Source: Bacteroidales bacterium
GTDB taxonomy: Bacteria > Bacteroidota > Bacteroidia > Bacteroidales > UBA932
Direction: 5' to 3'
Length of the DNA: 12,176 bases
Assembly (NCBI GenBank): GCA_023230265.1
Contig: JALNXR010000041.1
Location: forward strand, 1-12,176
The notes beneath the pieces are model-generated. The model did no database searches, was not told the origin of the DNA, and saw only the letters and a program-made list of their open reading frames with translations. Positions 1-6,720 of the stretch are shown here, one piece after another. The position numbers and the translations under genes were made by a program. Numbering within the stretch: position 1 is the first letter of the stretch; the number at the start of each line of letters is the position of its first letter.

Positions 1-1364
1 GTATGGCAGGTGCATATGCACTGGGCAAACCTTCCAGCAGCGAACAACATTCCCGCAGAGTGGGAACCATTCTGAATATTAACTATACATATGACAGAAG
101 ATATTTCGCGGACTTTTCCGGTAAGATAGAGGGATCATCCAAATTTGGAAGTAACGACCGCACTGCCCCCTTCTGGTCAGCAGGTCTTGGATGGAATATG
201 CACAATGAAACATTTTTAAGCAATATCCCTGCAGTTAATTCCCTGAGGTTGAGACTGTCATACGGAACTACAGGTTCTCAGAATTTTAGTTCTTTCCAGG
301 CTCTTACAACTTATAAGTACTTTGGACAGGAGAATTACAAATTCTGGAACGGGGCATATATGCTGGGTCTGGGAAACCCGGACCTTTCATGGCAAAAAAC
401 TAAACATACGAATTTTGGAATTGAAGGCACTCTTTTCAACGGTCGTATCCGTTTTAATGCAGATTTCTATAACAAGTTAACAGAGGATCTTCTCACAGAT
501 ATCAATCTCCCAACATCAGGAGGTTTCCCAAGCTTTAAAGCAAATATCGGCGAGGTGAGAAACAGAGGTATAGAGATAGATGCAAATGCTTTTATCATTA
601 GAAATTCAGAAAAGAGAATAACCTGGTCTGTAGGAGGAAACCTTGCACACAATGTTAATAAAATCCTAAAAATTTCCAACGCCCTCGAGTTTCTTAATTC
701 TGAACTTAGGGAAGATGCAGGACCTAATCCAAGTTTCCTTTATGAGGAGGGCCAATCCATGAACACAATTTTTGTTGTGCAGTCTCTTGGTATAGATCCG
801 GCCACAGGACAGGAATTATTCATCAACAGATTGGGTGAAAGAGTCTACACATGGGACCCACAGGACAAAGTACCGTGTGGTGTAAACGAACCGAAAATAT
901 GGGGAAACCTGAGAACCATGTTTAGATACAGAAATATCACCCTAAATGCTACAATGTCATACAGGGTTGGCGGATACATCTATAACCAGAGTCTTGTGGA
1001 CAAAGTTGAAAATATAAGCCTCTCCAGAGACGTGAATAATCCATGGGGAAATCTTGATAAAAGGGCACTTTATGAGCGTTGGCAAGAACCTGGTGATGTT
1101 GCAGGCTTTAAAAACATAAGAGATTTTAATGCCACTTATGCTTCATCCCGTTTTGTGATGAAAGAGAATGCAATAAACCTGAATTCCGTAAATCTTAATT
1201 ACGAATTTGACAACGAATGGCTCAAAAAGAAGCTTAAAATGGATTATCTCTCTTTAGGTTTTTATGCAGAAGATGTATTCTATATCTCAACAATAAAACA
1301 AGAGCGCGGACTCTACTATCCTTTCGCAAGGAAATTTTCGCTCTCAATAACTGCAAGGTTTTAA
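1..1364 (+). CDS. SusC/RagA-family TonB-dependent outer-membrane channel, C-terminal part (5' end outside window)
   Basis: This is the last roughly 450 residues of a SusC-like beta-barrel that would import a ligand across the outer membrane using TonB energy. The reading frame is open to the left edge, and the ATG at base 3 is an internal methionine, not a start; the signal peptide, carboxypeptidase-like domain and plug lie outside the window. What is seen is barrel sequence: alternating aromatic beta-strands, the family signature around residues 181-192 of the visible part (ANIGEVRNRGIE), and the ending FSLSITARF, whose terminal Phe is the usual outer-membrane-protein assembly signal. A susD gene begins 26 bp after the stop, so the two form the usual SusC-SusD pair. 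Family assignment is certain. Substrate is unknown, and whether it carries an STN domain cannot be seen. Confidence 0.95.
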   Translation, partial: MAGAYALGKPSSSEQHSRRVGTILNINYTYDRRYFADFSGKIEGSSKFGSNDRTAPFWSAGLGWNMHNETFLSNIPAVNSLRLRLSYGTTGSQNFSSFQALTTYKYFGQENYKFWNGAYMLGLGNPDLSWQKTKHTNFGIEGTLFNGRIRFNADFYNKLTEDLLTDINLPTSGGFPSFKANIGEVRNRGIEIDANAFIIRNSEKRITWSVGGNLAHNVNKILKISNALEFLNSELREDAGPNPSFLYEEGQSMNTIFVVQSLGIDPATGQELFINRLGERVYTWDPQDKVPCGVNEPKIWGNLRTMFRYRNITLNATMSYRVGGYIYNQSLVDKVENISLSRDVNNPWGNLDKRALYERWQEPGDVAGFKNIRDFNATYASSRFVMKENAINLNSVNLNYEFDNEWLKKKLKMDYLSLGFYAEDVFYISTIKQERGLYYPFARKFSLSITARF

Positions 1365-1390
1365 CGATAACAACCATTTAATTAAAGAGA

Positions 1391-2857
1391 ATGAAGATGA
1401 AAAAAATATATTTCCTACTAATGATTGCAGCATTGTCACTCACATCCTGCAATAAATGGCTGGACATTCAACCTGAACTCGAAATTAGAAAAAATATAAT
1501 ATTTGAGAATGAACAGGGTTTTAAAGATGTCCTTACAGGTGCCTATATCAGAATGGCAACTCCATCTCTGTACGGATTGTACACAACCATGGTTCTTCCC
1601 GAGCTGCTTTCACAGCACTGGACTCCTGTATCAGGCACATTGTCAGCATATTTAAGTAGTTACGACTATGAACAGACAACCTGTAAAAGTATGTTCGAGA
1701 CCATATGGCTTCAGTATTATCAGACAATACTGAATCTCAACTCAATACTGGAAGATATTGAAGCAAAGAGAGGGTCGTTTACAAACGGAAACTATGAACT
1801 TATTAAAGGGGAAGCTTTGGGACTTCGTGCTTTCCTTCATTTTGAAGTTTTGAGATTCTGGGGTACAGCTCCTTCAAAGATACTCATGTCTGATATAGCC
1901 ATCCCTTATGTAAAAGAGGTAACAAAAGATCCTAACAAACTTCTGTCTAAAACATATCAGGAGGTCATTGATAATATTCTGGATGATTTAAATGCAGCTG
2001 AAGAACTTCTTTCAGAAGATCCTATTCTTGTCTATTCAAATGCCGTTCTGAATTCCCCGGCAACTATGGCCGGTATTGATAAAACCAAACCGTATCCTCA
2101 GGATGAATATCATTTTTTTAGACAGGTAAGGTTTAATTATTACGCAGTTAAGGCCACTAAAGCAAGATACTATCTCTGGTTGGGGGATAATTCAAATGCA
2201 CTTGTAAATGCTATGGCTGTGATCGACGCAAAGAACAATGACGGGACTGCAAAATTCACCCTGGGAAATGAAACTGCGGCAAACAATGGCCAGCTTACAT
2301 TCCCAACAGAACAAATATTCGCCGTTAGCAACACTCTCTCTACACAGACTCTTACATCGGTATTTTTCAACAATAACACTGCATATACCCAGAATGCAAC
2401 TTATCTGAACACTGCATTTGAAAATACCGTTCATGCTTCTGATATCCGCTACCGGAACAACCGGCTTTTTGAGGTCAGGGTAATTCCATTGGCTGGGAAT
2501 TTTAATTTCTTCAAGAAATACAACGACACAGACAGTAAAACAGCAGTTAAGGATATTCCCCTTATCAGGCTTTCTGAGATGTACTTTATTGCCACTGAAT
2601 GTGGAGGAGAGAGCTATTTCCGTGATTACAGAATTGCCAGGGTGCTTGATATTTCTCTGGACGGTACATTGTCAACTCCTGAAGCGATAAAAGAGAGGCT
2701 CGAAAAAGAATACAGAAAAGAGTTCTATGGAGAAGGGCAAATGTTTTTCTTTTACAAACGCCTCAATTACAACAAACTAACATGGCCTACCGTGAAAGAT
2801 ATTGCTGAAACGGTTTATCAACTGCCATTACCTGAATCACAAACAATGTTCGAATAA
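1391..2857 (+). CDS. SusD/RagB-family surface lipoprotein
   Basis: This is the substrate-binding lid of the adjacent SusC channel, anchored on the outer face of the outer membrane. The first 20 residues form a lipoprotein signal (two Lys, a hydrophobic run, lipobox LTSC with Cys20), followed directly by the typical SusD opening NKWLDIQPE. Helical, TPR-like SusD sequence follows (for example residues 101-155, with GEALGLRAFLHFEVLRFWG near 140-158), then IPLIRLSEMYFIATE near 389-403 and the conserved C-terminal block EFYGEGQMFFFYKR near 444-457. Its 488 residues are slightly short for the family, and the stretch after the RLSEMY block looks compact. The start at 1391 follows an A-rich tract; the ATG two codons later is an alternative. 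It is 26 bp from susC and 12 bp from the next lipoprotein gene, so all four genes are probably one transcript. Confidence 0.95.
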   Translation: MKMKKIYFLLMIAALSLTSCNKWLDIQPELEIRKNIIFENEQGFKDVLTGAYIRMATPSLYGLYTTMVLPELLSQHWTPVSGTLSAYLSSYDYEQTTCKSMFETIWLQYYQTILNLNSILEDIEAKRGSFTNGNYELIKGEALGLRAFLHFEVLRFWGTAPSKILMSDIAIPYVKEVTKDPNKLLSKTYQEVIDNILDDLNAAEELLSEDPILVYSNAVLNSPATMAGIDKTKPYPQDEYHFFRQVRFNYYAVKATKARYYLWLGDNSNALVNAMAVIDAKNNDGTAKFTLGNETAANNGQLTFPTEQIFAVSNTLSTQTLTSVFFNNNTAYTQNATYLNTAFENTVHASDIRYRNNRLFEVRVIPLAGNFNFFKKYNDTDSKTAVKDIPLIRLSEMYFIATECGGESYFRDYRIARVLDISLDGTLSTPEAIKERLEKEYRKEFYGEGQMFFFYKRLNYNKLTWPTVKDIAETVYQLPLPESQTMFE

Positions 2858-2869
2858 ACATTTCCAGAT

Positions 2870-3628
2870 ATGAAAATAAAAGCAATAAAATACAGCTTAT
2901 CAATCCTCGCAATTATTGCAGGAATCTCATCCTGTCAGGAGAAAATTGTAAATAAATTTGAAGGAGAGAGTTCGCTCTTCTTTTTTAGAGGATCAAGCAA
3001 CAGCAAAGGAGCACCTCAGACAGACAGTGTGTTTTACTCCTTTTTTCTGACCGAAAGTACCAAAAATGAAGATACAGTATGGGTTGACATTATGCTAACC
3101 GGATTGCCATCTGAATCAGACAGAGTGATTCCTGTTGTTCAGACCAGTGCTGCAGAGGCTGGTGCAGCTCAGGCAGGAGTTCATTATGTAGCATTCGACG
3201 ATCCTGCATTTGCAAAGTATCTTGTTCTACCTGCAAACAGGGTTTCAGTTGCATTTCCTGTGATAGTAAAACGGACACCCGAAATGGAGAGTTCTGAGTT
3301 CAGACTTGATATGGAGCTTACATCCAACGATCACTTTATAGCAGGAATAAAAGATCGCACGAAGTATTCGGTCAAAATCACAGCAATGGCTGTCAAACCG
3401 GCTTTGTGGGATGTTCTAAACAGTTATCTCTCTATTTTCGGGCCATGGGGACAGGCTAAGATGAAGTTCATAATTGACTATGTTGAATACAGTGACTTTG
3501 ACCAGGTTTTAACCTCTGATTACAGAATCTATCTGGCTCTCAAGGCAAAAGCAAAACTGGCTGAGTATGAGAAGGCTAATGGGCCACTTTATGAAGCAGA
3601 CGGAGTTACAAGAGTTACATTTCCCTAA
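2870..3628 (+). CDS. DUF4843-type surface lipoprotein
   Basis: A 252-residue lipoprotein that I assign to the DUF4843 family, which commonly follows susD in Bacteroidota and has no firmly known biochemical role. Visible features: a signal peptide ending in lipobox ISSC (Cys22); a beta-rich middle with the family's spaced motifs (DTVWVDIMLTG near 68-78, AGVHYV near 102-107, LPANRVSVAFPVIVKRT near 120-136, an ELTSNDHF-like segment near 149-156); and a C-terminal block with SYLSIFGPWGQAKMKFII near 185-202. The gene is 12 bp after susD and 13 bp before the PKD-like gene. An accessory surface component of the import complex is the likely job, inferred from context. Family assignment is by recognition of motif order, without a profile search. 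Confidence 0.85.
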   Translation: MKIKAIKYSLSILAIIAGISSCQEKIVNKFEGESSLFFFRGSSNSKGAPQTDSVFYSFFLTESTKNEDTVWVDIMLTGLPSESDRVIPVVQTSAAEAGAAQAGVHYVAFDDPAFAKYLVLPANRVSVAFPVIVKRTPEMESSEFRLDMELTSNDHFIAGIKDRTKYSVKITAMAVKPALWDVLNSYLSIFGPWGQAKMKFIIDYVEYSDFDQVLTSDYRIYLALKAKAKLAEYEKANGPLYEADGVTRVTFP

Positions 3629-3641
3629 AACATAAAAGATT

Positions 3642-5192
3642 ATGAAACATATACTTAAATATACATTTTCACTTATTCTGACAGTTTATCTTTTCGGTTG
3701 CATAAAAGACACGGGTAACTATGAATATCTCGATCCAAACGAGGTGGCACCGGTACTGGTTTCCGGAATAGAGGATACATACTCGGCAATTTCTTTGGAA
3801 AAGATGACCATTGATCCTCTTCTTGAAGGCGATGAGTCACTTTATGACTATGCCTGGTTTGCCTATCCCGCTACAATTGTCAGCACACAATGCGACACTC
3901 TGGGTAAAACCAAAAAGCTGGACTACACGGTGACATTGGCTTCAGGTACATACACTCTTGTATTCCGGGCCACAGACAAGATAAATAAAACATCTGTCTA
4001 TAAAAGGAGCACACTCACTGTTTCCAGTATTTTCGGAATTGGTTATTATATAAACAACTACGAAAATGGCCGTACTGATGTCGATTTTATTGACAGAAAC
4101 GGATTGGTAAATAATAATATTCTAAAAGAGATTAACGGAGAAGACCTGCCGGGGAAACCTATCCGTTCCACTTATATAATTAACAGATTTTCATATTATG
4201 TGACCAGCGGTGACGGAACAAAGACCAAAATGACATTCAAACCGGCTGTGCTTGTTTGTTCTGATGAGGATATGAGGATTTATCACGGAGAGAATATGCA
4301 ACTTCTTAAAAATTGGGAAAATGCATTTCTTGAAACACCCGTTGTAAAAAAGCCTCAGGGAGTATGGGGACATTCTAACGGATTTATGTTAATGAATAAT
4401 AACTCTGTTTCTTTTATTGACAACAACGGATCCAATGTGGGAGAGTTTGGATATCCCTACCCTGTAAATGATATGAAACTCAATTCCAAAGCTACCGTCA
4501 TGTCCTCGTCGGTTCTGATGTATGATGACAATGCGGGCGAACTGGTGGGATATTATGCAAGAACCCATACACCTGTAAAAAACGCAGTAGTTAAAGCATC
4601 TCCTCTTACACTGGGCCCTGTTGGTGAGGCTTATTTCACTAACTGTGATCTGGTTTATATGGGAACTCAGTCTTATTATGCAAATGTCGCAGGCAGGAGT
4701 TATGTGATAGTCAAAGACAGAAGTACGAATGTTTACAAGCTTTGGCAAATAGGAGCAAGTAATATTCAGTACGGATACATTTACGACTATGGTGCAGGCG
4801 GATTGGTTATACCCTCATCTTTAGGCATTGTAAACGGTAAGGTATTCGCACTCAAAGGAGGATCAAGCACCGCCTTGAATACGGTAATTTATTACTCAAC
4901 GGGGGACAACAAAGTCAGCTATTATAATCCTGCAAATCAGACTGAAATAAAAGATATCATTACCCTGCCGGCTGGTGAGGAGATAACTTATATCGAGCAT
5001 CACTATGACTGGTATTTTAAAATTAATTCGTTTTCTGTGCTCTCAAATAAAAACGGAAACTGGATTTTACGCACCTATGATATGGTTGGAGAGACTCCTG
5101 AGGTTGCACTCCCGGAAAAAGCAACATATAATGGAACAGGATTGGCTAAGAACCTTATCTACCGCCACGCTAATACTTATATAACTTATTAG
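3642..5192 (+). CDS. PKD-like family lipoprotein
   Basis: A 516-residue lipoprotein: signal peptide with lipobox LFGC (Cys20), then the opening KDTGNYEYLDPNE typical of the PKD-like lipoproteins that accompany DUF4843 genes. Residues from about 35 to 130 look like Ig/PKD-type beta-sandwich sequence (YDYAWFAYP, then TYTLVFRATDKINKTSVYKR). The remaining 380 or so residues are beta-rich with recurring short patterns around Tyr/Phe and Asn-Gly turns (FIDRNG, FIDNNGSN, MYDDNAGE), compatible with a propeller or other repeated beta-fold, but I cannot define the repeats securely. It is the last gene of the operon; the stop lies 59 bp before the insertion sequence. Ligand binding at the cell surface together with the SusC/SusD pair is the natural inference; no catalytic motif is apparent. 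Confidence 0.85.
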   Translation: MKHILKYTFSLILTVYLFGCIKDTGNYEYLDPNEVAPVLVSGIEDTYSAISLEKMTIDPLLEGDESLYDYAWFAYPATIVSTQCDTLGKTKKLDYTVTLASGTYTLVFRATDKINKTSVYKRSTLTVSSIFGIGYYINNYENGRTDVDFIDRNGLVNNNILKEINGEDLPGKPIRSTYIINRFSYYVTSGDGTKTKMTFKPAVLVCSDEDMRIYHGENMQLLKNWENAFLETPVVKKPQGVWGHSNGFMLMNNNSVSFIDNNGSNVGEFGYPYPVNDMKLNSKATVMSSSVLMYDDNAGELVGYYARTHTPVKNAVVKASPLTLGPVGEAYFTNCDLVYMGTQSYYANVAGRSYVIVKDRSTNVYKLWQIGASNIQYGYIYDYGAGGLVIPSSLGIVNGKVFALKGGSSTALNTVIYYSTGDNKVSYYNPANQTEIKDIITLPAGEEITYIEHHYDWYFKINSFSVLSNKNGNWILRTYDMVGETPEVALPEKATYNGTGLAKNLIYRHANTYITY

Positions 5193-5251
5193 GAAGTCTG
5201 CAGATAAAAGCTTATTAATAATAAATTAATTAGAGAGGGTGCCGGAACTGG
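5193..5251. other. Short AT-rich spacer left of the insertion sequence
   Basis: This 59-bp stretch between the PKD-like gene stop and the left IS end holds no gene. Most is A/T-only sequence. The last part contains GAGGGTGCC (about 5235-5243), which can pair with GGACGCCCTC on the far side of the IS (about 6682-6691), with one T-G wobble and one bulged base. The pair may be the two arms of a terminator shared by the convergent operons and split by the insertion. Confidence 0.5.
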
Positions 5252-5275
5252 TGAAGTGAACCCCAAAAGTTAGAC
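5252..5275 (+). repeat. IS left terminal inverted repeat
   Basis: A 24-bp end repeat beginning TGAAGTGAACCCCAAAAG and ending TTAGAC. It matches the reverse complement of 6650-6673 at 23 of 24 positions; the difference is A versus G at the fourth base. The ends are the expected binding and cleavage sites for the IS transposase. Confidence 0.9.
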
Positions 5276-5292
5276 CAAAAACTTTTGGGGTT
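5259..5292 (+). promoter_or_regulatory. Perfect 12-bp hairpin at the left IS end, just before orfA
   Basis: AACCCCAAAAGT (5259-5270) pairs without mismatch with ACTTTTGGGGTT (5281-5292) around the 10-base loop TAGACCAAAA, and the right arm is followed by TT, then ATC and the orfA ATG at 5298. The left arm is part of the terminal repeat. In RNA made from outside the IS, this structure would hide the translation start region or stop transcription. A transcript starting inside the element would lack the left arm. Protection of the transposase from read-through expression is known for other IS families; here it is inferred. Confidence 0.75.
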
Positions 5293-5297
5293 TTATC

Positions 5298-5816
5298 ATG
5301 AAATATCCTTTTGAAGAAAGACTAAAGATTTTAAAATCATATTTGTCTGGATTGACATGCGAAGATATCACCGGCAAATATGGAGTAAACAAGAGTGATT
5401 TGTTTGTCTGGGTAGCTAGATATCAGAAATATGGAGATGATGGGCTAATGCGACATCCATATACACGAGCAAATTATGCTGTTCGCAAGCAAATTGTAAA
5501 AGAGCATTTAGAAGAATCAGTATCTTTGACAGAAATAAGTGCAAAACATGGTATAGCACGTTCTGCTGTAAGCCGGTGGTGCAAAATAGCCAGGGAGCAA
5601 GGATATCAGGCACTGTCGGAGTTCAAGCACAGAGGAAGACCGCCAAAAGATATGGGAAGACCAAAGAAGCAGGCACCACAAACAGAGATTGAGATCTTGC
5701 GTGAAAGAGTAAAAGATCTCGAAGCTGAGAATGCCTTGCTAAAAAAAGTGAAAGCCTTAGTCAAAGAAAGAGATGCCCGTCTCAAAAGGACTGGGCAGAA
5801 GCCATCCAGGGACTAA
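5298..5816 (+). CDS. IS3-family transposase OrfA (DNA-binding subunit)
   Basis: A 172-residue protein with two helix-turn-helix regions, about residues 5-45 (GLTCEDITGKYGVNKSDLFVWV) and 62-100 (VSLTEISAKHGIARSAVSRW). A basic Pro/Arg-rich linker follows (near 110-126, with GRPPKDMGRPKK), then a leucine-zipper-type coiled coil at about 130-157 (EIEILRERVKDLEAENALLKK). OrfA of this family binds the IS ends and regulates transposition; the N-terminal 150 residues also form the head of the OrfAB fusion. The ATG at 5298 starts six bases after a hairpin arm, with no clear Shine-Dalgarno. The stop codon TAA (5814-5816) lies within the stem that follows the frameshift site. Confidence 0.93.
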   Translation: MKYPFEERLKILKSYLSGLTCEDITGKYGVNKSDLFVWVARYQKYGDDGLMRHPYTRANYAVRKQIVKEHLEESVSLTEISAKHGIARSAVSRWCKIAREQGYQALSEFKHRGRPPKDMGRPKKQAPQTEIEILRERVKDLEAENALLKKVKALVKERDARLKRTGQKPSRD

Positions 5817-5819
5817 GGC
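5741..5819 (+). promoter_or_regulatory. Programmed -1 ribosomal frameshift cassette (slippery heptamer plus stem)
   Basis: The heptamer A_AAA_AAA (5741-5747) is in the orfA frame, covering Lys149 and Lys150, and is followed by G. After a six-base spacer, GCCTTAGTC (5754-5762) pairs perfectly with GACTAAGGC (5811-5819) as a 9-bp stem. Its large loop can hold a second small stem, TGCCC/GGGCA (5774-5778 with 5793-5797). A -1 slip continues at codon 5747 in the orfB frame, which has no stop until 6638. The predicted fusion is 447 residues, matching IS3-family OrfAB size. The orfA stop sits in the 3' arm. Frameshifting at A-rich heptamers is established for IS150 and IS911. Confidence 0.88.
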
Positions 5820-5857
5820 GAGACTATGAGCTTGAGCGCCTTTTACGTCTCAAGGGG

Positions 5858-6640
5858 ATGGCTCGTTCAACATATTATTATCACTCAAAAAGATTTGAAC
5901 ATTCTGATGGATATGAAGATGTTAGAGCTAAGATCATAGAGATTTTCAAGAAACATCGTCAACGGTATGGGTATCGTCGTATCACAGAAGAATTGCGCAA
6001 TGATGGAACTCTTGTTAACCATAAGACAGTTCAGAAACTTATGGCTCAGATGGAGCTCAAAACAAAGAAGAAAAAGCCGCGCTACCGTTCATATAAGGGA
6101 GAGGTTGGGAAGATAGCCCCAAATGTATTAGGTAGAAACTTCAAAGCTGAAAAGCCTTACAAAAAGTGGGCTACGGACATCTCTCAGGTAAACATACATG
6201 AAAACAAAATATATCTTTCACCAATACTGGATATGTACAACGGTGAGATAGTATCATATGTCATATCTAATCGGCCAAGTCTGAGAATGGTCCTCAATAC
6301 CGTACAGCGTGCAGTGAAACAAATTAATGTGCCGGAAGGCCTGATATTACACTCTGATCAGGGATGGCATTATCAGCAGCGAAAATATCAGAAACTATTG
6401 TCAGACAATCATATAATCCAAAGTATGTCCCGTAAAGGTAACTGTCTTGATAATGCAATGATTGAGAACTTCTTCGGACTTATGAAGAATGAATTGTTAT
6501 ATTTGCAGGAGTGGAAGTCAGTAGACCAGTTCGAGAAAGCGCTCCGTGCTTACATCCACTATTACAACTACGATCGTATCAAGTTGAGATTAAAAGGAAA
6601 GAGCCCGGTACAATACCGAACTCTTTACCAAAATACTTAA
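5858..6640 (+). CDS. IS3-family transposase OrfB (DDE integrase-type catalytic part)
   Basis: A retroviral-integrase-like catalytic subunit that cuts and joins the IS ends. From the ATG at 5858 it has 260 residues, but the frame is open upstream to the slippery site at 5747 (preceding residues include DWAEAIQGLRRDYELERLL, normal OrfB leader sequence), so the working product is most likely the 447-residue OrfAB fusion. The N-terminal HTH_21-like region (HRQRYGYRRITEELRNDG, about 33-50) is followed by the catalytic triad: D107 in WATDISQ, D167 in LHSDQGWHY and E203 in LDNAMIENFFGLMKNE, with the family Lys seven residues after the Glu (K210). The C-terminus is the usual YIHYYNYDRIKLRLKGKSPV. No internal stop or frameshift damage is seen. 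Confidence 0.95.
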   Translation: MARSTYYYHSKRFEHSDGYEDVRAKIIEIFKKHRQRYGYRRITEELRNDGTLVNHKTVQKLMAQMELKTKKKKPRYRSYKGEVGKIAPNVLGRNFKAEKPYKKWATDISQVNIHENKIYLSPILDMYNGEIVSYVISNRPSLRMVLNTVQRAVKQINVPEGLILHSDQGWHYQQRKYQKLLSDNHIIQSMSRKGNCLDNAMIENFFGLMKNELLYLQEWKSVDQFEKALRAYIHYYNYDRIKLRLKGKSPVQYRTLYQNT

Positions 6641-6649
6641 TGTTAAACT

Positions 6650-6673
6650 GTCTAACTTTTGGGGTTCACCTCA
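6650..6673 (-). repeat. IS right terminal inverted repeat
   Basis: The inverted partner of the left end, reading GTCTAACTTTTGGGGTTCAC and ending CTCA on the + strand, ten bases after the orfB stop. The core AACTTTTGGGGTT also occurs, in the same orientation, in the right arm of the hairpin before orfA (5280-5292), so the element has a third partial copy of its end. Confidence 0.9.
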
Positions 6674-6720
6674 ATTGTTTTTGGACGCCCTCTTTAAAAT
6701 ATGATTTGATTCAAAAAGAC
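6674..6720. other. Short spacer between IS right end and susD stop
   Basis: Forty-seven bases without a gene. It contains GGACGCCCTC followed by TTTAAAAT, the possible right arm of a terminator whose left arm is on the other side of the IS. The T tracts on either strand are short, so terminator activity is uncertain. Confidence 0.45.

Larger units (their letters stand above)
5252..6673 (+). mobile_element. Complete IS3-family (IS150-like) insertion sequence
   Basis: A 1422-bp element bounded by 24-bp inverted repeats that start with TG and end with CA, as usual for IS3-family ends, with 23 of 24 positions matching. It carries orfA and orfB in the -1 frame relationship, an in-frame slippery heptamer, and an intact DDE triad with 35 residues between the second D and the E. 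All parts needed for transposition appear present, so it may be active. It lies between two convergent SusC/SusD operons and breaks no gene. No 3-4 bp target duplication is seen: the left flank ends in TGG and the right flank begins ATT; shifting both ends inward together gives none either. Confidence 0.93.

Noticed and set aside
3..1364. A complete 453-residue protein starting at base 3
   Set aside because: The sequence is only SusC barrel, without signal peptide or plug, and the window edge cuts the gene. The ATG at base 3 is an internal codon.
2170..2434. Two overlapping - strand open frames inside the first susD
   Set aside because: Both are shadows of the SusD frame. Cys-rich translations without domain similarity fit reverse-complement artefacts.
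4389..4748. A 119-codon open frame on the - strand inside the PKD-like gene
   Set aside because: It is wholly antisense to a convincing lipoprotein gene, has no signal, domain or ribosome-binding context, and its composition looks like complement-derived coding.
5259..5292. Treating the hairpin at the left IS end as the normal terminator of the upstream operon
   Set aside because: Its left arm is part of the IS terminal repeat and the structure belongs to the element. It may stop read-through, but it is not the operon's original terminator.
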